15,273 nucleotides of DNA from positions 1-15,273 of the forward strand of contig CAZKUV010000017.1 of NCBI GenBank assembly GCA_964556075.1, written 5' to 3'. Below the pieces are notes generated by a model. It ran no database searches and had not been told where the DNA came from. It worked only from the letters and a program-made list of their open reading frames with translations. How positions within the stretch are numbered: position 1 is the first letter of the stretch; every line of letters starts with the position of its first letter. The DNA is from JAUIHN01 sp964556075 (lineage in GTDB: Bacteria; Patescibacteriota; Saccharimonadia; Saccharimonadales; Saccharimonadaceae). Of the stretch, positions 1 to 5,928 are shown in pieces. The position numbers and the translations under genes are program-made.

Positions 1-407
1 GCTTCAAGTTCTCGGTCGTTCATAATATCAAGGAGACCGGTGGTAGCACCGACTATTGCGTGTTTCGGGTCTCTCCCAGTAGCAAACGCGTTAGGAGCCG
101 GATCGTTAATGATGTATATCTTCGGCATAGGCATGCCCGAGGCTATCGACAGGTTTTCGACAACCCGATATAAGCGTGGGTTGTCACGTTTCTGGATTTC
201 CTGCGCGCCGGTAACCATAGTTGCAAGTTTTGCAGACAGAAAATACTGAATAATAGCGTAGATAGCGGCAACGATAATCACGCCATAGGCTATTGAAACA
301 TCTCCGTTGATAGAAGCGAATACCCAACCGATCGCGCCAATCAGACCGACGAACACAGCCATAATAAGGACTGTATTGCGTTTATTCGCCGCAATCGCGC
401 TATACAT
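1..407 (-). CDS. htpX: HtpX-like M48 membrane zinc metalloprotease (partial, N-terminal part)
   Basis: This is the first 135 codons of an HtpX-type protease, cut by the left edge of the window. The protein starts MYSAIAANKRNTVLIMAVFV and has two hydrophobic segments near the N-terminus (about residues 11-30 and 38-57). It then shows the family block with KLYRVVENL-like, GMPMPKIYII, NDPAPNAFATGR and AIVGATTGLL. In the family this block comes just before the HEXXH zinc motif, which lies outside the window. HtpX proteases degrade misfolded membrane proteins from the cytoplasmic side. The ATG at 405-407 has GGAG about 6 nt upstream. Only 9 nt separate it from the lemA stop, so lemA and htpX form an operon, a pairing common in many bacteria. 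Confidence 0.93.
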   Translation of the reverse strand, partial: MYSAIAANKRNTVLIMAVFVGLIGAIGWVFASINGDVSIAYGVIIVAAIYAIIQYFLSAKLATMVTGAQEIQKRDNPRLYRVVENLSIASGMPMPKIYIINDPAPNAFATGRDPKHAIVGATTGLLDIMNDRELE

Positions 408-416
408 GAACTACTC

Positions 417-980
417 CTAGAACTGGACGTTAACCGGCTGTTCAGCTTCGACCTGTTCTGATTCGTTCAGTTCAAAGAATTCACGTTCAGTAAAGCCCAA
501 CATGCCGGCGATGATATTATTTGGAAAGATTTTAATCTTTGTGTTTAAATCACGGACGCCACCGTTATAAAAACGACGTGCTGCCTGAATCTTATCTTCT
601 GTATCCACTAGTTCTTGCTGGAGCTGCATGAAATTTTGATTAGCCTTCAAATCTGGGTATGCCTCTGCGACTGCAAACAGGCTCTTGAGAGCGCCTTCGA
701 GCATATTCTCCCCTGCTGCAGTCTCTTTAACCCCGCTTGCGTTCTGAATTGCAGCACGAGCTTCAGTAACTTTTTCAAATACTGACGTTTCATGGGCTGC
801 ATAGCCCTTTACGGTATTGACGAGATTTGGTATTAAGTCAACCCGCCGCTTTAGCTGAACAGTGATATCACTCCATGCTTCATCAACTCGAACCTTTAGA
901 GTGACGAGAGAGTTATAGGTAACCCATACAAAGATACCTAGTACTAGCACTACCCCAAGAATTACCAATGCGATCATCAT
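417..980 (-). CDS. lemA: LemA family membrane protein
   Basis: The product has 187 residues, the usual LemA length. One N-terminal membrane segment (about residues 2-22) is followed by a long helical domain with family-typical stretches: WSDITVQLKRRVDLIPNLVN, AYPDLKANQNFMQLQQEL, EDKIQAARRFYN and FPNNIIAGMLGF. The role of LemA is poorly defined; it often travels with htpX, as here, which suggests membrane protein quality control. Two tandem ATG codons (980 and 977) could each be the start. AAGGGG and AAGGG lie upstream, and a TATAAT box on the minus strand at 1007-1012 would give a leader of about 20 nt. It is the first gene of the lemA-htpX operon. Confidence 0.93.
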   Translation of the reverse strand: MMIALVILGVVLVLGIFVWVTYNSLVTLKVRVDEAWSDITVQLKRRVDLIPNLVNTVKGYAAHETSVFEKVTEARAAIQNASGVKETAAGENMLEGALKSLFAVAEAYPDLKANQNFMQLQQELVDTEDKIQAARRFYNGGVRDLNTKIKIFPNNIIAGMLGFTEREFFELNESEQVEAEQPVNVQF

Positions 981-1079
981 AGACCCTTACCCCTTGCATC
1001 TGTTAAATTATACTTTTATTGTATCACACCTTCGGTGCATACTTACGCTAACGTCAGGCATTTTCGGAAACTATACTTC

Positions 1080-1167
1080 TGGTGCGCAGAGCGGGACTTG
1101 AACCCGCACGGCTTATTCAGCCAAGAGATTTTAAGTCTCTCGTGTCTACCAATTCCACCATCCGCGC
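1080..1167 (-). tRNA. tRNA-Leu (anticodon TAA), CCA encoded
   Basis: The minus strand folds as a class II tRNA. The acceptor GCGCGGA (1167-1161) pairs with TCTGCGC (1090-1084), followed by A73 and an encoded CCA (1082-1080). The anticodon stem AGAGA/TCTCT closes the loop CTTAAAA, giving anticodon TAA, which reads UUA/UUG Leu codons. A long variable arm is present, as expected for tRNA-Leu, and the T arm carries GGTTCAAGTCC. A TATACT box lies 10 nt upstream on the minus strand (plus coordinates about 1178-1183). Confidence 0.96.
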
Positions 1168-1220
1168 TTGGTAATTAGTATAGCGTAACTTACCGTATGA
1201 GACGAGAGTTTTGCTACTTT

Positions 1221-1248
1221 TTGAGTATCTCCATAGCTTCTATATACT
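1221..1248 (+). promoter_or_regulatory. Promoter of the alpha/beta hydrolase (leaderless type)
   Basis: A -35 box TTGAGT (1221-1226) and a -10 box TATACT (1243-1248) are 16 nt apart. Transcription would start at about 1255-1256, on the ATG itself (7 nt between the -10 box and the ATG). No Shine-Dalgarno sequence precedes the start. Confidence 0.65.
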
Positions 1249-1255
1249 TATTATC

Positions 1256-1843
1256 ATGAAGCAGGTGATTATTATTCACGGCGGAGACAGTTTTCCGAAT
1301 TATGAAAGTTATCTACAGAATTTGAGGGATAAGGAACTTGACTACGATAGGCTCAAACCGAAGAATAAATGGCAAGATCAAGTCGTAGAAACCCTTACCG
1401 ATGCCGACATCCTGCTGCCTTCGATGCCAAACAAGCAAAACGCTCAGTACCATGAATGGGAAATCATGTTTGAGAAACTTATTCCATTCTTTTCGAATGA
1501 TGTTCAGCTCGTCGGCCACAGTCTAGGAGGAATGTTTCTAGTCAAGTACCTCGTGCGAAATCCTCTTTCCACTCCTGTGCGACGGCTCATACTTCTCGCC
1601 CCAGGTTATAATGACAAAACACAGCAATACGGCAACTTTGTGATTCAATCCGCAAAAGGACTGGAGCAAAGCGCAGCGGAGATTCATATCTTTCATAGTA
1701 AAGACGATTTCGTCGTTCCGTATTCAGAGCTCGAGAAATTTAAGGCTGATCTGCCAGGAGCCATAATCCACAGCTTCGAAGATAAAAACCACTTTCTCGA
1801 CGACACGTTCCCTGAACTAATAAGACTCCTCGAACAAAAATAA
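1256..1843 (+). CDS. Alpha/beta hydrolase, RBBP9/YdeN-like serine hydrolase
   Basis: The product has 195 residues and a compact alpha/beta hydrolase fold. It starts MKQVIIIHGGDSFPNYESYL, an early strand followed by HGG as in YdeN/RBBP9-like hydrolases. The nucleophile elbow is GHSLGG in QLVGHSLGGMFLVKYL. Likely acid and base residues are Asp in HSKDDFVVPY and His in EDKNHFLDD. This suggests a small cytoplasmic esterase or serine hydrolase; the substrate cannot be told. I chose the ATG at 1256 over the in-frame upstream start at 1211 because the upstream extension is low-complexity and overlaps the promoter. A good -10 box lies 7 nt before 1256, so the mRNA is probably leaderless. The stop codon sits inside the following terminator hairpin. 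Confidence 0.85.
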   Translation: MKQVIIIHGGDSFPNYESYLQNLRDKELDYDRLKPKNKWQDQVVETLTDADILLPSMPNKQNAQYHEWEIMFEKLIPFFSNDVQLVGHSLGGMFLVKYLVRNPLSTPVRRLILLAPGYNDKTQQYGNFVIQSAKGLEQSAAEIHIFHSKDDFVVPYSELEKFKADLPGAIIHSFEDKNHFLDDTFPELIRLLEQK

Positions 1844-1863
1844 TCTCGAATACGAGATTATTT
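1838..1863. terminator. Bidirectional intrinsic terminator between hydrolase and tRNA-Cys
   Basis: A perfect 11-bp stem (AAATAATCTCG / CGAGATTATTT) closes a 4-nt loop AATA. The stem has A-rich and T-rich ends, so it can work in both directions. It contains the hydrolase TAA stop and ends 2 nt from the encoded CCA of tRNA-Cys. Confidence 0.8.
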
Positions 1864-1865
1864 CA

Positions 1866-1939
1866 TGGAGGCACGTACGGGAGTCGAACCCGTCTAAAAG
1901 GTTTTGCAGACCTCTGCGTAACCGCTCCGCCAACGCGCC
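1866..1939 (-). tRNA. tRNA-Cys (anticodon GCA), CCA encoded
   Basis: The acceptor GGCGCGT (1939-1933) pairs with ACGTGCC (1876-1870) with one G-T pair. The discriminator is U73, diagnostic for tRNA-Cys, followed by an encoded CCA. The anticodon loop CTGCAAA gives anticodon GCA. The T arm contains GGTTCGACTCC. A minus-strand TATAAT box lies about 9 nt upstream of the tRNA 5' end. Confidence 0.96.
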
Positions 1940-1992
1940 ATCTTCATCATTATACCAAACATTTTACTATCCATAACGGCTTAGGTATCTTG

Positions 1993-2021
1993 TTGACTTG
2001 ATTATATTGTTATGTTATTGT
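1993..2021 (+). promoter_or_regulatory. Promoter of structured leader A
   Basis: The -35 box TTGACT (1993-1998), a 17-nt spacer and the -10 box TATTGT (2016-2021) with an extended TGT before it form a complete promoter. The predicted transcription start (about 2028) falls at the foot of the first leader hairpin. Confidence 0.6.
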
Positions 2022-2027
2022 ATCAGC

Positions 2028-2188
2028 TGGTTTCGTCGAGCATGCCTGCTCCGAAACGGGTATTAACAAGCCAACAGCTCAAGATGAGCTACAGCAGTCC
2101 GGGCGATCTGTGCTTCTATATCTCATCTTGAGCTATGCTAGTACTTCTGCGCGGCGCAGAGGGCTCGGATGAGGTGGAGGTATAAGCA
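2028..2188 (+). promoter_or_regulatory. Structured 5' leader A (possible cis-regulatory RNA)
   Basis: About 160 nt of untranslated leader lie between the predicted start of transcription and the ATG at 2189. P1 (2030-2057) is GTTTCG, a 2-nt bulge TC, GAGCA, loop TGCC, TGCTC, CGAAAC. A 22-nt linker contains ATTAACAA. P2 is a perfect 13-bp stem, 2076-2088 with 2122-2134, whose core is CAAGATG/CATCTTG. P3 (2144-2162) is CTTCTGCG, loop CGG, CGCAGAGG with one G-U pair. Then comes the ribosome binding site GGTGGAGG (2173-2180). Leader B at 2801-2985 shares this order. I do not recognise a known riboswitch or ribosomal-protein leader. Confidence 0.6.
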
Positions 2189-2446
2189 ATGCCGCGTTTT
2201 GAATTCGCTACTCGTCTCGTCGCTACCGTTGACGAGATCAAGGTAACCGCATGGACGCAAGCGCGAACCAAGGACCTCGCCTTAGAAGCTGTCCGAATTA
2301 GAAACGCAGTCAGATGCAAGCGTGTAGTCGTTAACTATAGGGGGCGGTACGCCGCCTTAACAGAGACGATGAGTCAAGAAGACTTCTTTGCGGAACTCGA
2401 GAAGATTCGTCTCGAGACTCAAGAAAGTCTCCAGAAGACTCACTAA
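2189..2446 (+). CDS. Hypothetical protein (85 aa), preceded by structured leader A
   Basis: I do not recognise this 85-residue protein. It starts MPRFEFATRLVATVDEIKV, suggesting alternating strand and helix. A middle part rich in Arg and Lys (RNAVRCKRVVVNYRGRYAA) follows, then an acidic helical tail (EDFFAELEKIRLETQESLQ). There is no signal peptide or membrane segment. It is probably a small cytoplasmic protein, and the basic middle could bind nucleic acid, which is only a guess. GGTGGAGG sits 8 nt before the ATG. The gene stands alone between tRNA-Cys and tRNA-Leu(GAG) and has its own promoter and a long folded leader. That leader is shared in form with the next plus-strand gene, whose protein is unrelated in sequence. 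Confidence 0.8.
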   Translation: MPRFEFATRLVATVDEIKVTAWTQARTKDLALEAVRIRNAVRCKRVVVNYRGRYAALTETMSQEDFFAELEKIRLETQESLQKTH

Positions 2447-2472
2447 CCGGACGCGCGAAACGGCTTGTTTTA

Positions 2473-2509
2473 TGAGGAGGTCATACGCAGCAGCTACGTG
2501 ACCTCCTTA
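2473..2509 (+). terminator. Hairpin downstream of gene A (possible terminator)
   Basis: AGGAGGTCA (2475-2483) pairs perfectly with TGACCTCCT (2499-2507) over a 15-nt loop. A wobble pair and a T-A pair extend the stem to 11 bp. No U-run follows directly; T-rich sequence starts about 12 nt later. The two arms carry a Shine-Dalgarno and an anti-Shine-Dalgarno-like sequence. It may stabilise the 3' end or act as a weak terminator ahead of the strong one at 2560. Confidence 0.45.
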
Positions 2510-2559
2510 ACAACTATCTAATTTTGTTTTAGTTTTATGGTACATTCTCTTATCTGAAA

Positions 2560-2592
2560 GTAAAAAGCCAGGCATACTACCTGGCTTTTTAC
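2560..2592. terminator. Bidirectional intrinsic terminator
   Basis: A perfect 13-bp stem (GTAAAAAGCCAGG / CCTGGCTTTTTAC) closes a 7-nt loop CATACTA. A-tract and T-tract arms allow termination in both directions. It ends one base from the CCA end of tRNA-Leu(GAG) and also closes the transcript of gene A. Confidence 0.9.
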
Positions 2593-2593
2593 T

Positions 2594-2680
2594 TGGTGCG
2601 CGCGAGAGGACTTGAACCTCCACGTCCCGAAGGACACTAGCCCCTCAAGCTAGCCTGTCTACCAATTCCAGCACGCGCGC
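2594..2680 (-). tRNA. tRNA-Leu (anticodon GAG), CCA encoded
   Basis: This is a class II tRNA on the minus strand. Acceptor GCGCGCG (2680-2674) pairs with CGCGCGC (2604-2598), followed by A73 and CCA. Stem CTAGC/GCTAG encloses loop TTGAGGG, giving anticodon GAG for CUC/CUU. The long variable arm forms GTCC-TTCG-GGAC, and the T arm is GGTTCAAGTCC. It has a good promoter of its own. Confidence 0.96.
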
Positions 2681-2694
2681 CTATAGACTGCTTG

Positions 2695-2723
2695 ATTATA
2701 CCGCATCACTGCCAGCTTCTCAA
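2695..2723 (-). promoter_or_regulatory. Promoter of tRNA-Leu(GAG)
   Basis: On the minus strand TTGAGA (plus coordinates 2718-2723), a 17-nt spacer and a perfect TATAAT (2695-2700) lie 14 nt upstream of the mature tRNA 5' end. Confidence 0.75.
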
Positions 2724-2785
2724 TAGATGAGCAATCCATCGAGATAGCGTTATGCAGACAAGAATGTAGTTTATTTTCATTTTTA

Positions 2786-2794
2786 TGATATAAT
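2786..2794 (+). promoter_or_regulatory. Extended -10 promoter of structured leader B
   Basis: A perfect TATAAT (2789-2794) with TGA directly before it makes an extended -10 element. The expected -35 position has only GTAGTT. Transcription should start at about 2801, at the foot of the first hairpin of leader B, as in leader A. Confidence 0.6.
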
Positions 2795-2800
2795 ATCATT

Positions 2801-2985
2801 TGGTTTTGTAGAGCAGTTGCTCCAAACGACCATTGACAACCAGGTGCAGACAAGATGGACTGTGGCTGCGGATAGCAGGTTGACCATGCGCAACCGCAGT
2901 CCATCTTGTGCGATACGGATACGCACGCTCTTTCGAGGAGTTTTTTGGATGGGCAGACCCTGCCTTTCGACGGAGGAGAAGTATC
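2801..2985 (+). promoter_or_regulatory. Structured 5' leader B (same architecture as leader A)
   Basis: About 185 nt of leader precede the ATG at 2986. P1 (2803-2827) is GTTTTG, a 2-nt bulge TA, GAGCA, GT, TGCTC, CAAAC. The TTTG/CAAA part replaces the TTCG/CGAA pairing of leader A. A 23-nt linker contains ATTGACAA. P2 is a perfect 13-bp stem, 2850-2862 with 2897-2909, and again has CAAGATG/CATCTTG. Inside it GGTTG/CAACC (2878-2882, 2891-2895) can pair, and CTGCGG/CCGCAG is an alternative inner stem. GTGCG/CGCAC (2908-2926) overlaps the foot of P2. GGCAG-ACC-CTGCC (2952-2964) follows, and then GGAGGAG before the start. A U6 run lies at 2941-2946. Confidence 0.6.
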
Positions 2986-3234
2986 ATGCCAAGTCTCATC
3001 ACCTCAGAGTCAGTATCGGACTCTTCGTCTTCGGCGAGGATAATTAGAGGTAGCACTATCGCCTCGGTTCCCCCTCGAATCGGGGGTTTCCGTCGAGACG
3101 CTACGGTCGAAGAGCGAATCTGGGAAGCTAGCCAGATTGCGGACACATTGGGAGGTCCTGTCGAAATTCGCGGCGATAACGACGAACTTATCGTCATCAG
3201 CCCAGGCATGGATCTTACCGGCATCCTTGACTGA
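2986..3234 (+). CDS. Hypothetical protein (82 aa), preceded by structured leader B
   Basis: I do not recognise this protein. From the ATG at 2986 it has 82 residues. A Ser-rich, probably disordered N-terminus (SLITSESVSDSSSSARII) is followed by PPRIGGFRRDATVEERIWEA and an acidic C-terminal part with predicted strands (GPVEIRGDNDELIVISPG). It has no membrane segment. The start is set by GGAGGAG, 7 nt upstream. A longer reading from the GTG at 2908 would run through the leader stem and adds a different, Arg-rich composition, so I reject it. The stop TGA shows the standard genetic code. It shares no clear sequence with gene A (2189-2446), although their leaders look alike. Confidence 0.75.
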   Translation: MPSLITSESVSDSSSSARIIRGSTIASVPPRIGGFRRDATVEERIWEASQIADTLGGPVEIRGDNDELIVISPGMDLTGILD

Positions 3235-3265
3235 CACTAATCTGTTTAGTCGATAGTGCCTAGTT

Positions 3266-3352
3266 GGACGACATTCAGGTATTATCGTGAGACCAGGGTC
3301 ATATCCATGTCCCACGCTTCGCGAACTATACCTGATTGTCGTCCTATTTTTT
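3266..3352 (+). ncRNA. Candidate small structured RNA with intrinsic terminator
   Basis: A 17-nt arm starting GGACGACA (3266-3282) pairs with 3328-3344 with a single T-T mismatch, closing a 45-nt loop. TATTTTTT follows at once (3345-3352). Inside the loop GGG-T-CAT-ATCC-ATG-T-CCC can form a second hairpin, and CGC-TTC-GCG a third. A possible promoter, TTGACT (3227-3232) and GATAGT (3252-3257), has a long 19-nt spacer and would start the RNA at about 3264. It may be an independent small RNA, or the terminator of gene B with an unusually large loop. No known family is recognised. Confidence 0.5.
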
Positions 3353-3420
3353 ATGTGCTTCACACAATATATGCAATCATCGCGTGCGCGCAATACAGTC
3401 ACGTATTGTATCATGTAAGA

Positions 3421-3894
3421 GTGGAATACTATCGTCGAGATACCGATGAGTCTGATGACGATACGTCATCTCCGTCGAAAAATCGCGCGGAACAAGATGA
3501 AAGTGAGCAAGCTGACATGGCTTGCTCATTTTCTATTTCCGAAGAAGATATTCCAGTATGGAATCTATTTAAGAACTCTAGCGACGACTACATTGTCGAC
3601 GCAATTGCTCTGGCTGAACTCTGGGCTCAGCACACGTCTGCATTCGTCAATGAGGGCAAAGATTTTTCCGATGCCGCAGTAGATGCACTTAGATTGGCTG
3701 CGCAGGCGCTGACAAGCAACGACACTGCTAACCGCTTACCGCCAGTTATCACCCCACGGATGACAGCGCTCGCTGCTCGGCTACTCGAACGGTACTGGAA
3801 TACGTTTGGCGACAGACTATATCAAACGTACTTGTCCATAATCGAAGTTGAAGAGGGTGAGATTACTCCGGATACAACTGATAGTGTCTCGTAA
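3421..3894 (+). CDS. Hypothetical acidic protein (about 157 aa, start uncertain)
   Basis: No family is recognised. The frame is open from 3256, but the first 90 nt overlap the stem-loop RNA and its terminator, so a later start is likely. I propose GTG at 3421 (157 residues); the next choice is ATG at 3517 (125 residues). With the GTG start, a charged disordered N-terminus (YRRDTDESDDDTSSPSKNR) precedes an all-helical domain with DYIVDAIALAELWAQHTSAF, FSDAAVDALRLAAQAL, MTALAARLLERYWNTF and RLYQTYLSIIEVEEGE. There is no membrane segment and no clear Shine-Dalgarno at either start. A 9-bp hairpin with the 3517 ATG in its loop (3504-3528) is followed by a T-rich stretch. The stop abuts the stop of the peptide-binding protein on the other strand with no gap. 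Confidence 0.55.
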   Translation: MEYYRRDTDESDDDTSSPSKNRAEQDESEQADMACSFSISEEDIPVWNLFKNSSDDYIVDAIALAELWAQHTSAFVNEGKDFSDAAVDALRLAAQALTSNDTANRLPPVITPRMTALAARLLERYWNTFGDRLYQTYLSIIEVEEGEITPDTTDSVS

Positions 3895-5663
3895 CTAAGG
3901 AGTTTTATAAACACTTCGTTCCCGTACGCTCCAATCCAGCACGTTCGCATACCTGTCTGCCGAGGTAACAAAGGGCGCGGCTTTATCCACCGATTGGACA
4001 TAGTCTTTCGTGGCATACCCAACTACCGGTTGGTACAGTCCAATCGCGGGAACTTCATCGAGCCATAACCGAGCAAAAGCCTTGTATTTGATATTCCTGA
4101 GTTCAGGATCAAGTACAGATCGTGCGCTTACTAAGTCCGCATCAGCGGTAGCATTTGTGAAGTTCGAGAAATTATATCCTGTCGACCCAATTTGCGATGA
4201 ATGCCAGTACGCATAGACGTCTGGGTCAGAGCCGATCAGCAGTTCATAGATGAGAACATCGTAATTCCTTGGCTGGAGAATATTCTGGACAAAATTCGAA
4301 CCTGGCAGTGTTTGATCAATAACGTTAGTCGATACGATTATCCCTAAGCTCCGCCACTGCGAAGTGAGACCTTCTACCATCTTTTCGTACTGGGCATCTT
4401 TTGTCGTCGTAATTGTTAGTGTCAGTTTTTGACCATCCTTCTCTCTTGTGCCGTCTTTTAGATGCCAGCCTGCCTCATCAAGTAATTGACCAGCTCTATC
4501 TTTGTCGGGTGTCGGCGCCACAGGTACGTCATCACCAGATAACTGACCGTTAACAAATGGAAGGTCAAGCCGCGGTACTGAGACCGGCAGTTGATCCCTC
4601 AACGTCTCGGTATCGGTTCCTACCTGGAGCGCTCTTCGAACCAACTTGTCCTTGAGTATCGGCTGGGATACGTTAAATAACGCGTAGACTCCGCTATGTA
4701 TTGTGTGGCTTGAAGTGTTATACCCTGCTTTGCCAAGCTCGGTCAGTGCTGATGTTGGCACTCCAGAAACCGCGTTGACGGCGCCAGACTTTAATGCGTT
4801 GACGGTTTGTTCACGATCGATGTATGCGTGAATTTCAAATCGTCCAACTGTTGGTTTTCCTTTAAAATAATCCTTAAAAGCAGTCATCTGAATGATCTTG
4901 TGACCATCCCGATCCCCTGCGGTTTGCAATCGCCTGAATTCAATCGGACCGCTTCCTACCGGGTCGCGGCTGAAGGTATTTTCGCGAATAGCTCCCGCGG
5001 GGATATCATTGAGAATATGAGCAGGAAGAACAGCGAAGGTAAGCGCGTGCGGGAAGGCAGCGTATTGCGCCGGTAGTTTGAACTCAACGGTCAGATCATC
5101 GACTGCCCTAACGTCTACGTCCTGCCAGTTAATCCTAAGTGGGGATAGAGCAGCCGGTTTTTTAATCAGATTGATTGTAAATGCGACGTCATGTGCGGTT
5201 AATGGCTTACCGTCGTGCCAAGAAACATTGGGTTTCAGCGTAACGGTATACACCCTGCCTTTCTCGTCAACTTTCATCGACTCGGCTAACCCCTTGCTCA
5301 ACTTCCCTGATCTGTCGAATGTATATAGCGATGAAAAGAGTAAACGAGATGCAGCGATTTCTGGTTCGGATGTCGCGTATAGCGGATTCAGCGTATCCAC
5401 TTGGCCAGTTAACGCTTCGGCATACGTACCCCCTGCTGCCGAGCTGATGCTTTGATAGCTCGATTGAGCCCAAGCAAGTTGCAGGCCAGTTGCTGATATC
5501 AATACGCTAACGNNNNNNNNNNAATCCGGATAGTATTGAGTCGCTTTACTAGAAACTTATGAGCGTGACGAGCAGAAGCCTTTTCGGCTCGCTTCATCTG
5601 TCTGAATAACTTTTTATGATTGACAGAGGGTTTTTTGAACGATCTGTCTGGATTAGGGTCCAT
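3895..5663 (-). CDS. Membrane-anchored peptide ABC transporter substrate-binding protein, family 5 (interrupted by assembly gap)
   Basis: The mature part (from about 5500 down to 3895, about 535 residues) is a family 5 extracellular solute-binding protein (DppA/OppA type). Supporting stretches are GQVDTLNPLYATSEPEIAAS, SWHDGKPLTAHDVAFTINL, DPVGSGPIEF and YDVLIYELLIGSDPDVYAYW. It should capture peptides for import, a plausible nutrient route for a host-dependent cell. The N-terminus is recovered on the far side of the gap. ATG at 5663 opens 47 codons, a basic cytoplasmic tail MDPNPDRSFKKPSVNH and on. After the gap come VSVLISATGLQLAWA and AQS, which look like a membrane anchor or signal sequence with no lipobox Cys. 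The 10 Ns as placed break the frame; the true gap must be 2 modulo 3. It is last in the operon after secG (20-nt gap). Confidence 0.85.
5513..5522. other. Assembly gap (10 N)
   Basis: Ten Ns lie inside the anchor region of the peptide-binding protein. The reading frames on both sides join only if the real gap length is 2 modulo 3, so 10 is a placeholder and not a measured length. Confidence 0.97.
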
Positions 5664-5683
5664 AGTCACTTCTCACTTAAAGG

Positions 5684-5914
5684 TTATAAGGAAGGGAACA
5701 AAATCGCAGCGAGTATCGAACCGACAAAAATAACCGCCAGAATAATAGTTGTACGGAAAAGACTTTTATCTAAACCTCTTCTTGAAGTGTATAGCTCCCC
5801 CGAACTACCGAACCCGGCACCAAGAGACGCTCCTCGTTGTTGTAGCAAAATTGCAATCACCATCAGCACTGCCGAAATGACTGTTATTGCCTGCAAAATT
5901 GTACTCGTTTCCAT
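5684..5914 (-). CDS. secG: Preprotein translocase subunit SecG
   Basis: The product has 76 residues, typical for SecG. Two membrane segments (about residues 5-23 and 55-74) flank a loop with the family signature. AILLQQRGASLGAGFGSSGE matches the conserved (L)LQ(R/S)(G)xGxGxxFG block, and FRTTIILAVIFVGSILA is the second helix. SecG is the accessory subunit of the SecYEG channel for protein export. The ATG at 5912-5914 has AGGAG with about 10 nt spacing. It lies 14 nt after the holin-like gene and 20 nt before the peptide-binding protein, so it is operon-internal. Linkage to an exported binding protein fits its role. Confidence 0.95.
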   Translation of the reverse strand: METSTILQAITVISAVLMVIAILLQQRGASLGAGFGSSGELYTSRRGLDKSLFRTTIILAVIFVGSILAAILFPSL

Positions 5915-5928
5915 GTATACTATCTCCT

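Noticed and set aside
2908..2985. Upstream in-frame GTG start for gene B giving a 108-aa protein
   Set aside because: The extra codons lie over the 3' arm of P2 and the rest of the leader, and a strong GGAGGAG precedes the ATG at 2986.
3256..3420. N-terminal part of a 212-aa reading of the third hypothetical gene
   Set aside because: It overlaps the long stem-loop and its U-run terminator, and has no ribosome binding site. A later start is more likely.
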